DNA of 64,000 nt, from NCBI GenBank assembly GCA_948099385.1, contig CANUEZ040000116.1, forward strand, positions 14,109,501-14,173,500, given 5' to 3'. The position numbers and the translations under genes are program-made. This DNA comes from Fasciola hepatica (Eukaryota > Platyhelminthes > Trematoda > Plagiorchiida > Fasciolidae). Positions within the stretch are counted from its first letter, which is position 1. Every line of letters starts with the position of its first letter. The notes under the pieces are model-generated. The model saw nothing but the letters and a program-made list of their open reading frames with translations, did not search any database and was not told the origin of the DNA. Shown here piece by piece: positions 44,700-55,508 of the stretch.

Positions 44700-46480
44700 G
44701 CATCAATACCATCCGCTCATTGGTTGATAAGACAAAATTTGTCATGTGAGCCGGAATGCAATCGACCGGATTGATACCAAAAACAGGTATAATTCAGCCA
44801 CTGTTCAGTGATCAACGCAATTTCAGTTTTGTACATCACGACAATAAACCATTTTATCTTTGACACCGATGATTCCATAAATCTGTAGGAGCTCCTCGGA
44901 GACTGCGTTGAATTTGATTAGCTGATACGTTAAACTCATTTTAATTGTGAAACCTAATGCAATTTACCCCTGTCCCAATTTGAACTATGGAAGCTCTAAG
45001 TTGTTCATAAGGTTTGATACAAACAAGTTTATAATTCGTGTAGAAATTAGATTACCGCATCTGTGGAAAACGCCGAGCTCAGCTGTCGGGATCCTCAAGA
45101 AACTCTGCAATTGTGCATCTCGGTACTTGTGTACATACCCTATCCTGCGGGTGCGAAAGCGAACTGTTGCTTTTAGTTGACGATTCTTTATTCTGTGCAG
45201 GCCACAAATGGCCTTTCCAACCGATCTTCAAGTAATCTCTCCACCCACCCCCCATCTACACATGTACATTTGTCTACACACTCTGACCACCAAAGAGGCC
45301 GTATTCATCCAGATTTGTCCATACCTGGGGCACACGCAAAAGAGTAAGCCAAGCGCTCCGAGTACCTTGACCTCATCACGACCATCATCAGCCATATGAT
45401 TCAGGTTCAAGTCTCTCCCGTGTATTTTCCTCTAACTGGGCCTGTACTTAATGGTTATATAGCTGCTGAATATTCAGCTCCGGGTGCGCAAGGCCATCAC
45501 TTGACTAAACCTGTGGGTACTATGATCGAGTCGCGTAGACTATAACATGTGAATATAACGCCAATCATTTTCTGTCCGAACCCAATCACCCTGGATACAT
45601 TTCAGATGGCAGATTATAGAATGAACCAATGAAGCTGACAGTTCACCCAATATCTTCTGTGCCATCAATAAGAGAGCCATTTCTGGGGATTTTAGGTTTC
45701 AAAGATTACCACAAAACAAGAAATTTCTTATTGTTTTATGCGTTATTTTCGGCTAAAGGTTATTCCACACAACAGAGAAAGGAGAAATCCAATAAATCTT
45801 GCGTGAAACAGGTTTTGAGAGATTTTTGAAGCCTAATGAGCAACGATGGTTTTGTGTGTCCAAAATTTTGCTTACACTCTTGTGTTTCGTATTCACATTC
45901 GAATGTGATCATGGCTTCAAATGAATCAAATTCCAAATTATGCTATGAGAACCAATGCCAAACGAATCAGCTTGTCCATAAACCGCGTCTCCAGTCAATA
46001 TTTGTCTCATGCTTCGAAGTACACTTGCTAGGTATTCACGTCTAGTCGAGCTTCAATTTGCACAGTATCGTCTGACCGATCTTTCCAGGGATCTAATGAC
46101 CTCACTTGTTTACCCGCGTGAGCACAAGTAGCTCAGTTGTTTTGCTGAATAGCTTACTTGATTGCTCGCTCGCGGCTTACCAGCAGGCTGCGGTTTGGTT
46201 GCGTTTACATTCTTACAAATAAATGGAGTGTAACAAATACGTGTTCTGTTACTACCTACTGCGAACACAACACACGTGACTGTCCTTCGCAGACAGAATC
46301 CAAGACAATATTTGCATCCGATTTACTCAATTTTTATCGATTATTGCTCCAGCCGATCAGGATTTGTTTGTACGAATACATGCTTTACTATAACCATTAC
46401 GTCAGTTGATATAACTACTGAGTACAACGAATGTATGTATGGACTGAAGCCAGTAAGTGAAAGAGAGAGATTGATTAGTA
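44700..46480. other. No recognisable feature
   Basis: Short frames only. A GGTTCAAGTCTC segment at about 45412 is B-box-like and may be another SINE scrap. Confidence 0.4.
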
Positions 46481-46486
46481 TCTGTT

Positions 46487-46621
46487 GGTGATCTCTGAGC
46501 TCGGCTTTTAGGTCGAAAACGTTTCATTACCAATCGAGGTAACGTCGTCAGTACGCCTGACGATGCCATCTCGACCGGTGATGAAACGTTTTCGACCTAA
46601 ACGCCAAGCTCAGCGATCACC
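46487..46621. repeat. 135-bp near-perfect palindrome (foldback element)
   Basis: The outer arms are 46487-46531 and 46577-46621 (45 bases each, about five mismatches). Each begins GGTGATC and contains TTTAGGTCGAAAACGTTTCA in one strand sense. Inside, CGAGGTAACGTCGTCAG (46535-46551) pairs with 46557-46573, leaving a loop of about five bases. The whole can fold into one long hairpin. This suggests a miniature foldback transposon or inverted duplicated repeat. A partial copy lies at 20450-20500. Confidence 0.9.
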
Positions 46622-46772
46622 GGGCGATACAAATGATCAACCTGTTTCACAAACAACACCAACATTCAGAGAGATTGACTGATTTATTAGGCATGATAAT
46701 AAATCAGTTAGTGGATAGATGCCTAATCGACAGACTCCTTCATTAACTGATCAGTTGTATTAGAGGATAGAC

Positions 46773-46807
46773 TTGTGTGTGTGTATGTGTGTGTATGTAT
46801 GTGTTCG
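46773..46807 (+). repeat. (GT)n microsatellite, imperfect
   Basis: GTGTGTGTGTATGTGTGTGTAT-type repeats 150 bases after the palindrome. Confidence 0.9.
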
Positions 46808-47415
46808 TGTTAAATCCTGGTGCTCACTCAGTCTCTGTCTTCATTTCACTCACGGTTTCGTTTCTTTATGGTGTCTATCAAGATGTTCAAAAGATGATGG
46901 TGAAACTGTGATGCACCGGATTTGACTCCAAAACCGAATACAACTGGTGGCTTATTGTAGCTTCCTTCATCAAAGACAATTATCAGTGACCACAGATGCG
47001 TTCGGCAAAGTAGATCAAAAAGGTGAGACATTTAGACAACGTTTTTTGTTATATCTGAGATCGATTATGAATCAGTTTGTCTAGAAAAATGAACGTCTTT
47101 AATAATTTACAAATAAGTCGGTCGAAGAACGTAAAGAACCCAGTTCTTCTGTGATATTTCAGTAGATCATTAATCTTGACAGTACATCATGCACATCTAC
47201 TGCACAACATATGACATATTCTCACTGTTCTGCCGTACGTATGTACTTGAGTTGAACTCTTTGCTGGACAGTAACTTTGTCTTGTCCATTGACGATCGCT
47301 TGTTTTGATTTTCATGAAAAAATGTTGAACAATATAAACGAAGTGAAATTCACTATGAACTGCAAAGACACCTATAGGTATAAGAGAACCTCAAGCGTAA
47401 AAATTACTGGTACGG
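46808..47415. other. No recognisable feature
   Basis: No open frame or repeat with recognisable relatives. Confidence 0.4.
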
Positions 47416-47417
47416 AT

Positions 47418-47449
<32 letters not shown>

Positions 47450-47456
47450 ATATCTA
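47418..47456 (+). repeat. (TATC)n microsatellite
   Basis: About nine tetranucleotide units, the last ones altered. Confidence 0.95.
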
Positions 47457-47889
47457 TTTACGCAAAGCTATGGAGTCTCATTTACCCAGAAATAGAACCC
47501 TGCTACATTACCGTGTCCCAAAAATTGTGTCTCTGAACCTTTCGGTGGAAATTTTTATTTTTCCAAAGAGCCAATTTCATTCTATAAGTCAAACTTGTTT
47601 ATTTGTTGCTCTGACCGCGGGCAGTTAAATTCTTTAGCTAAAGGTCGCGAAACTTTGTGGAACCCTCAACTAAAGACTGCGGTAAGACACTCTAGAAAAG
47701 CTTCTTTACTCAGGTAACTGGGATCCACTCTGACTTTTCTTAAAGAAATTTTGCCTTCCAGCTGATTTAGAGAAACATTATGGACTCATCTGAACGACAG
47801 CACTTCGGTTTAACACTAGTCAACCAACCATCCAGTCGAACAAACAAACATCCAATTCTTATCATCCATCCTAAAATTTGGGGAAATAT

Positions 47890-48055
47890 TGTATGCGAAC
47901 ACCAGTAGTGAGCTTTTGTGTAACAGACTTTTGGATAAACTAAAAATAGATGACTTAGGTTCAGGACTCAATGCGTTTCAATTTGTACTACACCTATCAA
48001 AGCCACGGTGTTGAAATTCGCATTTAGTATTTTGAATAGGTCAATCAATCTATCA
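47890..48055 (+). repeat. Repeat B, copy 2
   Basis: Same family and orientation as 29930-30110. Here the frame CNRLLDKLKIDDLGSGLNAF is open across the first half, which hints at a coding origin. The short CCAACCATCCAGTC units before it and the TCAATC-type units after it resemble those around copy 1. Confidence 0.45.
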
Positions 48056-48530
48056 TTCGATCGATAAATCAATAAAGCCTTCGCCAAGCCAATCAAGGAA
48101 ACAACTAACTAAACAAATAACCAACCTCATGGTTTACAAAAGAACCACTCTGTCCATCGATCTTTGACTGATCGATCAACAGTCTATGTGACGCATAGTC
48201 AGATATAGTGGCTACACCAGCTGCTATACGGTAAAACCATGTTACATTTCAATTAGCTGCTTATAGAAACAGGCTTAATAGAAAATAACATCCAACGTGA
48301 TAAGTTTTTTGTCAGGTAGTATGCGCTTCAGTTCGAGTCCAACAATCCATACCACCTTCAAACATCAAACAGTCGTGTACACTGAGAAACACCCATACGT
48401 GAGGAACGAGACAGAGTTTTGGAACCAGGTGATTCATGCACCGGTCATCACTGTCGTTTTACCCATACCATCTGGGTTTTTTCTCCAGTCTACAAGAATC
48501 ACACTTTGAGACGAATATGTAGGGAACAAT
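48056..48530. other. No recognisable feature
   Basis: Short tetranucleotide-like runs (AATC, CAAT) then unassigned sequence up to the AT microsatellite. Confidence 0.4.
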
Positions 48531-48533
48531 AAA

Positions 48534-48534
<1 letters not shown>

Positions 48535-48616
<82 letters not shown>
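48535..48616 (+). repeat. (TA)n microsatellite, about 41 units
   Basis: An uninterrupted TA tract following GGGAACAATAAAG. The length is likely variable between individuals. Confidence 0.98.
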
Positions 48617-48619
<3 letters not shown>

Positions 48620-48938
48620 TATGGGAGGAGCACAATTCGTATCACCCTACAGGGACAATCATTTGGTTTGCTTTTTGGACAGTAGTTTACAAACTTATAG
48701 AAATTAGAAATAATCAGGTAGATCAATCTACTTTGAGAAGAATCGCTTTAAACAGTACCAAAGTTTCACCAAATGCCGAGTTTTTAATGAGATACACTAT
48801 TACGATAATGCCAAAAATCTGTCCTTTAGTCGGCTAGTCTGGATCACCCATCTTGTGTTCTCTTTCCAACTTCATATTAAGAGAAATAACTATTTCGGTG
48901 AAGTTCTGATCGCATCGTGCCATTGACGAATTCATTTG

Positions 48939-48942
<4 letters not shown>

Positions 48943-48977
<35 letters not shown>
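48943..48977 (+). repeat. (GT)n microsatellite
   Basis: About 17 units, then interrupted GT to 48990. Both strands give spurious repeat-coded frames here. Confidence 0.97.
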
Positions 48978-48978
<1 letters not shown>

Positions 48979-48990
48979 TGTGTTTGTGTG

Positions 48991-49845
48991 TATTCTTATT
49001 GATCTGATGTATGCGTACGTGCGTGCACGGGTGATGCATGAGTTTACACGAGTTCTGCTACCGCGACTCACAGCGGAATGGATATTTGCGCATGACAGAA
49101 CGGGTTAATCGTGCCAGTTGTTTAAAGACCCCGAAGTTATTTTTATACCTGGCCAGTAATAAGACTAAGGCGAGCGTGTGATCGGTTCATCACAGAACTT
49201 AGTTCGGTTTCCTGGAGAATATCAAAATGAAATTGCTATTTAACTGCGTGTTTCTGAGTGCACGGTCGAGTGACTGAATATTATGCGGAAGTCGTTAGAC
49301 TTGGTACTGCGCACTATATTCTGGTTGAATTTATCAGCAAAAGTGAATAAGTAAGTTTTTGGTTACGAGCGAAGACATGATGTTTCTTTCCTCACTTCAT
49401 CTTATTGTAATTCGGTTTTGCCGTATCATTCTCGACTGCTCGTTGATCTAACAAAAATGACCTGCAGACCTGCGGAAGTGTTTGCTTGGATCAAAGTTAC
49501 CTCAGTTTGTACACATTTCCAGATCTCGTATTTCGGCGTCTACGAAGGTTGTGTAAAAGCTGATATTCCGCCCATTCCAGAGTATGACCGATGTAACTTG
49601 AAGTGAGACTTGTTAGTTTCCACACCGGGCAACATAAACAGAATGAAGGAAGTGAAGGCTCGTCAAATCTCGGAAAGCGAACGACGGTAAGGGGCCAAAG
49701 ATTCTTGGTTCAAGAATGCGAATCGGATTCCGTGTTTCTTACGCTCGTGATACACACAATGTACAGTTCGACCGGAATTGTTTGTTGAAAATTGATTGTA
49801 CTGCGCAAAGAGTGAAAAATCAACACATTGTTATTTCATCACACA
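48991..49845. other. No recognisable feature
   Basis: Short open frames without recognisable products. Confidence 0.4.
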
Positions 49846-49849
49846 TTAT

Positions 49850-50115
49850 GGGCACTCATCTCGACATACGGAAAACCACGGAGGCGCTTTGCAGGTTCTC
49901 CATCCTGCTAGTTAGGGACCGTCAGCAGTGCCCAACTCGGACTCAAACCTATGGTGAATGCCTTCGAGTCGGACACCTGACCACCACACTATCTGAACTG
50001 GCTTTCAACGATCCGTTTATCATCAACGCCGTATGATATAGCACTTTTCCTTTACTGGAGTTTGTAGTGTACCAATCTGTTGCCGGCACAACGATCGAAT
50101 CCAGTCGTGGACGCC
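49850..50115 (-). repeat. SINE-like repeat D, copy 2
   Basis: The best-preserved copy. Minus strand: GACTGGATTCGATCG, then AGGAAAAGTGCTATATCATA, then a tRNA-like head TAGTGTGGTGGTCAGGTGTC / CGACTCGAAGGCATTCACC / TAGGTTTGAGTCCGAG with recognisable A and B boxes. After it comes the body block CTGACGGTCCCTAACTAGCA and GAGAACCTGCAAAGCGCCTC, which is also found after the head of copy 3. Confidence 0.65.
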
Positions 50116-50895
50116 TTCTCTATGACTGCCTCAACAGAAGTTCATCTATTTCTTTTAAGGCATTCCCATTTGGCAAATGCAGGTACACAGGTGTACAGTA
50201 TGAGGAAGAAGAGAAATGTATAGAGAGTGGTCAGTCATGATGCGGTAAGGAGCTGGTATTGTACAGGAGTGTGAAGGAAAACAGCAAGATGGTAGAACCC
50301 TGAGAAGGTTTTGATTGCAAGGTTTGTACCTACGAGAAAATATGTTAGAAAGTATCTTGTGACTAGTTAGTAGAATAGAGAATAACGACGCGAAATTGGT
50401 CGGGGAAAAAACTATCCGAATTGAGGGACCGACCAGAACTGCTGGAGGAAAACATTAAAGAAAAAACTGGCACGAGTTTTGTCACACTTTCGTTGAAAAT
50501 AAACTGCCCTACCTTTCAATTTATCATGGAGTTATATCGAAAGAATGTCTCTCGACCGCGCCGTGAAGATAGTTCTGCTTCCATGATGCATGCTATTAGT
50601 AGATCGAAATTTGATTTCATCACTTAGATTTTGAGGATTAGCCAACAGGTCTGTCTCAGTTGACAGGGAGTACTCAGTTCAGCCACAGGTTGTTACCAAG
50701 GCCAGTAGCTCCCGTTAACCCCGATGTGTGCGTGAATGTATCGACACATCACACGACCAACGCGTACTGAAACCTCAGACAAGAAAGATCGTTGAGTAGC
50801 CCCTTAGCAGACCGATCAAAATAACACTTGGGTCAATCAATCCGACCTCACATCCAAGTGAGGTAGACAAAATATTCCTTCAGTACAACTGGCTA
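50116..50895. other. No recognisable feature
   Basis: Short plus-strand frame 50421-50627 is unrecognised. The right part may be the continuation of the minus-strand LINE at 50.9-52.0 kb. Confidence 0.4.
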
Positions 50896-50899
50896 TAGT

Positions 50900-52030
50900 C
50901 CTTCAGGGCTGAATGCTTTATCAGGCTGAGGTCGGTACAGTTCTTTGTGTACGTTCACGGAGCTAAAGAAATGACTGGTTGGTACCAAACTGCTGTTGGC
51001 ATCGAGCCTATGGGTCTGCCATCGATGAAGTTCTGATTGGGTTCTTCAACATCTACAACTGGTGGGAGTTTCTTTGAGTTTTTTTTTTCATTCAACCGTA
51101 AGAGAACTTTTCAAGTATCGTGACCATTTTTATTTGTCGTTAGTGTCCGAACATACACGGTAATCATTTTGTGTAGCTGGACTTTGATTGGTTTCAACAG
51201 AATTTTGACCAAGGGACAGTTTTTAGCTTTGTAAGCGCATTTTTTACGACGCGGTTGTTTTAAATGAGGGGATGACAATCCATCCGCACGACTAAATACA
51301 TCTTCAGTCGGGCAACACACCGAAGCACAAATTTAGGTAGTTTATGAGGTGATCGTAGAACAAAGATAAACCAGAGTGAGAAAATATAATAAGACCAGTC
51401 CTTCCGGTCAAGTCTACAAGTCTAGCAAGGGTGTCCTGGGTACGTTGGCATTTACGAATCTTCCGGTAGCCACATTGTGTACACAGCCGACGGTTATTCT
51501 CCTCGTGAATAACAGGAGAAAATTTAATGAACGTGTGATCCGAACTTCCCACCGGAGGACAGTAATCAGTGTGGAAAAAGTTGGGACTTTTCACAAAACA
51601 GAAATCTAAATGGGCTTCAGGTCAGGTTGGGAAGGTAACAGTGTTTTTCAGCCCGAGTGTTGCTTGAAGCCAAAGTCCGACCTATGGAAGCCATCACATA
51701 CTATACAAAAAAATGAATCAACATGATTAGGAAGAAACATGGAAAAAATATCTGGAAATTCATCGAATTCATTGGCAGTACTAGTAGGAGACTTATATAC
51801 GTGGGCGAGAACAAGGGACTTTTATTGGCTCAAATGTTTGGGTTTACATTGAAGAACACTGACACCAATATATGGTGAAGAATGAGTTTTTGAATTTCGG
51901 AATAACTTACACCACCGATCGTTGACACAGGAGATGACTCCACCACCGCAATTTATGATGTTCCAACTCTCCTGTTTATTATTTTGATGAAAATTTCCTG
52001 TCATGAATGAGCTTTTCTCTTTCATCGTGA
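50900..52030 (-). pseudogene. CR1-like LINE endonuclease and linker
   Basis: Minus-strand blocks in order: GGGVISCVNDRWCKLFRNSK (about 51960-51900, the GGG-I-YV segment), then SLVLAHVYKSPTST (about 51815-51775). FFCIVCDGFHRSDFG (about 51715-51670) carries the GDFN-type block. Next is TDYCPPVGSSDHTFIKF (about 51575-51520), the PP-G-SDH motif with the catalytic histidine kept. RRLCTQCGYRKIRKC and then LPDEDVFSRADGLSS form the linker, partly frameshifted. This is the C-terminal half of an AP-endonuclease followed by the ORF2 linker. FSSVNVHKELY near 50960 may be the approach to the RT. The RT itself is absent. Confidence 0.75.
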
Positions 52031-53315
52031 AAATAAATAGACTTTCAAGGGACCATGATCATTTAACATTGTTTTCAAGGTCAGGTGTCCCAAAAACTTC
52101 AACGGAGCTCTTCTAGTGAGCTTATCATCGGCCATGAAATTGCTGATCAACCATTAGATGAAGCTGTTTTCAACAAATGTGTTTGTAGTGGTTTTGCTTC
52201 TTTCTGCTAAGCAGAATGGCAATTGACACTTCCACAAAAGCTTTGCTCCTTGCAAGATTAGTATTCATTGCCTTCGTGGTAAAATACCGGATATGATGAA
52301 TTCATGACTTTCACGATCTTACGACCTACGTACATTGTACCCTTCATTCAGTTTCGTCTGTAAAGCGTACGTCAGTCAAATTAGACATGTTAACCACGGT
52401 CAAGCAATTCCAACGTCGCACAGAATATAGCAGACCTAAACTGAGCAATATTCAGTCATAAGGAGTTCTAAACTTCCAACCTCTGTTCAAAATTATATGA
52501 AAACCATTAGGAACGTATAGCTCATAACGAAAGAAAAGTTTTTTTTCATTTCAATTTCGACAGTGTATGTAAATTACGTCATGCACGGCACGTAACACGG
52601 ATCGGCATTTGGCTGGTGAATCAGGTAGGTCTAAAGGCCCAGAAAAGCCCGCCAATCCACTGAAGCATACCATTGATTCGCTACATCTGTCTTACGTTGG
52701 AATTGAAATGAAATATCAAAGTTAAATCACACTTGACAGACGAACCAACCGACCACCGAATCGCAAGGCACTTCACGGCGCACAGTGCTGCTTATTATTG
52801 GACATTCTGCATTTATTTCAATACAATCCCGTTCGAGCCCTGTATCCTTTGTGTGGCTCTACCATGGATCGAACCATTGTCTGCATCATCATCACTCGCA
52901 TAAACTTATTGATCGGCTATGCGATATCTCTTGCTGTCACTCGCGCGCACCCATATCACTTTGACTTCACGTGCACAGCGGGCGGTCTGCATCAGACTTC
53001 GGCCTTGCTCATCAATTGCCCAATGAGCGGCCCGGAAGGGCTGAACTCTCTTTCATGTACGGATTTCGGTTGTCACAGATGAATCACGTGTTTACTTGAT
53101 TGCTTACCTGTAAGTCAATAAACGGATTTCTTATGTACTGTATACTGTCGACAGTTGGGAATACGACAGTATCCAGTCCTGTGTTTCTACCACAGGAACT
53201 GAGCAGCCAACACAAAACAGGTCCCGATTTCTATCAAACGCTGATCGTATCGTAAGTGCCATGGTGAGAAAATGGCACGCTGGTTTCGGTAATCAACAAG
53301 TGACAAAACAATTCA
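52031..53315. other. No clear feature; possible LTR-like stretch
   Basis: The part 52840-53170 has an LTR-like look (CCCTGTATCC, a long GC-richer middle, then TCAATAAACGGATTTC at about 53116 and a short palindrome TACTGTCGACAGT). It resembles 46130-46260 only in short blocks (CTTACTTGATTGCT, AATAAA). A 94-residue frame at 52798-53082 is probably chance. Confidence 0.3.
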
Positions 53316-53318
53316 GTC

Positions 53319-53360
53319 GAGAGAGAGAGAAGGAGAGAGAGACAGAGAGAGACAGAGAAA
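53319..53360 (+). repeat. (GA)n microsatellite, imperfect
   Basis: GAGAGAGA units with AAGG and GACA interruptions. Confidence 0.9.
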
Positions 53361-53618
53361 AAACAATACAGGGAGCACCGCTGAACTTGGTGTTTATGTA
53401 GTCAGCGTTTCGTCACTGCCAGGGTGGCATTATCAGTGCGCACCATGGAAACCATCAACCTGCGATGCAAACGACGGCCGGTACTGCATTTGAAATCTTC
53501 ACCACGTGACTATCAGTTCGATTTTTATGGTGACCATGACGTGGTGAATACGAAGAGAACTAATACTGTAGGACTGGCTAGATTGAAACCTATGACAGTG
53601 CTTTCAGTAGGGACAGAG

Positions 53619-53625
<7 letters not shown>

Positions 53626-53698
<73 letters not shown>
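53626..53698 (+). repeat. (TA)n microsatellite, about 36 units
   Basis: An uninterrupted TA tract following GGGACAGAGAAAGTAC. The 5' flank resembles that of the tract at 48535 (GGGAACAATAAAGTAT), so the two may derive from the tail of one repeat family. Confidence 0.97.
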
Positions 53699-53700
<2 letters not shown>

Positions 53701-54880
53701 CTATGTGAATTTATTTATAGAGTCGTTCAAGATGCATACGGAAATTTACTCTGTATATATTCCAAGCTTCGTGACTTCTTTAGGGTATATTAGTCTATCG
53801 AGTAATGACCCTCTTTCATTCGAAACTTCCCCTCATTAAAGTCGGTTCTTTGCTGAACAGTGGGTAGCTGGACGTGTGTGACCTTGGTTGTCAGGGTAAA
53901 AGGCTCTGAGCAAAGTAAACTAAAATTTAACAAAGTAGGGAAATATAATTAAACTGATCAATGAAACCACATAAATTGTCCTGCCTTATATTTAGATAGG
54001 TTTACTATCCGAATATTTTGGTGGAAACCTTCTATCAACCTAAATATTTTCCGAGACTGTATGTATATGATAAGATAAGGAGAAATTCTTTTATTATTTG
54101 GAAATTTCATAATAAGTGTGGTTAAAGAATGCGCTCTAACGATGACTAGCAAACTTACGGAATAAAGGAAATTGGAGTTCGCATTACCATAAGCATTGGC
54201 TTTAGGGTCATTTGAGCGAGCTTCATTAGTTGCTTACATTGTTATCGCGATAGCGATGAGAAACCCCACTGAAACCGAATCTTCCCAGCTCCCCTTTAAA
54301 GAGGACCAAAGTTGGATTGTGGAGACTTATAATTTTGAATCTTATGTGACACCCCTTATTCAGTGTTTTAATGCAAATGGGATCAACAATTACCGGACAA
54401 ATCCCGGAAAAACTACTCCAGATACACATTTCCGAGGTAGAAGACCTAGCAAATCAAATGAATAAGACGACGATGTGTGTTACGATCAAAATTAGTGCCG
54501 GAAATTCTTATCCCTAATCCAGCGTAGGAATGTTCCCAAGCTCTCTCACTCCCTGTTAGAAATAAGGTAGCGGCAATTTTCAATACGACTAGTATCACGT
54601 GATATGAAAGCTGCATTGAAAGCCAAACAAAGGAGGGCAGGCAGTAATTTCATCAGAGGATTTAAATCACGAGATCTGTCATTTTGACAACGGGTTCGTT
54701 TCTCGTCTGAAAGTATGGCATATTATGAGCTTCAGAGGACTCGGAAAAAGTTGTTTAGTGTATGAATATCCCCCAAAAAGTTAAAATGTCGAAAATCGAT
54801 AAATCATACCAACTCATAGTATTGGTTTGGATCAGAAGAAAAACACTTTTAGCTTTTGAGTAGTAGGAGGTTGAATTTGT
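53699..54880. other. No recognisable feature
   Basis: An 89-codon plus-strand frame (54196-54465) is unrecognised. AT-rich sequence otherwise. Confidence 0.4.
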
Positions 54881-54884
54881 ATAA

Positions 54885-55085
54885 TATGATTCATCATGCA
54901 GCTTCAACGCTCAGCTCACCACTGAAAAACATGGGAACGCACTGTGCAGTTGTTTCATCCTCGTCAGGAATCATCAGCAGTGCAAATCCACCGTGTCCCC
55001 ACGAGGAATCGAACCGGTGTGAAGGATTACGAGTACAGCACCTGAACAGCAAGGCTATCCGGGCTGACTCTGAACATCTACACTT
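54885..55085 (-). repeat. SINE-like repeat D, copy 3
   Basis: Minus strand: AGTCAGCCCGGATAGCCTTG, CTGTTCAGGTGCTGTACTCG, TAATCCTTCACACCGGTTCG then ATTCCTCGTGG. The B box (CCGGTTCGATTCC) is the best of the three copies. The body GACGAGGATGAAACAACTGC and GCACAGTGCGTTCCCATG follows. Confidence 0.6.
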
Positions 55086-55369
55086 TTAGCTTCATTGGTG
55101 GACTTCAGTTAGAACAACCTTGACCGAAAAATCCTCGAAATCAACCTAGGTGGGTAATAGTTTTTCAGGATAACACTTCATGCTTTGTTTTGCGAGAGGT
55201 TTGTGTATAAAGTCATGCAGAAAGATGTCTCTGTTCATTATTCACTGCACGACTTGTAAATGTATGAGCGACTTCAATGTCCAGTTCATACAATTACCCT
55301 CTTATGGAACAGTTATGAAGTTATTCGTCAAAATTTCTCTGTTCTAAACAGAGTACTCAAAGATCTACC

Positions 55370-55508
55370 TACGCATTGGCCACTGAATTCAACAGTGCAA
55401 CATGTGACGGTGCGTAAGATAAAGAAGTATTTCATCACGTACATGGTGGACTCTATACCTGTCCGATTGTGGAAAATTCTGAAGAATAAGGACAGACCAA
55501 AAGTTTAA
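55370..55508 (+). pseudogene. Tc1/mariner transposase C-terminal scrap
   Basis: The end of the frame 55260-55508 reads DLPTHWPLNSTVQHV, then YMVDSIPVRLWKILKNKDRP. The second part fits the terminal MVxSMPxRLxxVIKxKGxPT segment of Tc1 transposases. The first recalls the WPxNSPDLNPIEHVW block with an internal loss. The frame ends 3 residues after the match. The evidence is thin because only this short segment is preserved. Confidence 0.4.

Noticed and set aside
48877..49108. Cys-Val and Thr-His repeat frames on both strands
   Set aside because: Generated by the GT microsatellite at 48943-48977.
49910..50000. Possible tRNA gene in repeat D
   Set aside because: Three diverged copies with shared flanks show a repeat, and the stems do not pair consistently.
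53424..53708. Frame ending in Tyr-Ile repeats
   Set aside because: The end is the TA microsatellite; the rest shows no known domain.
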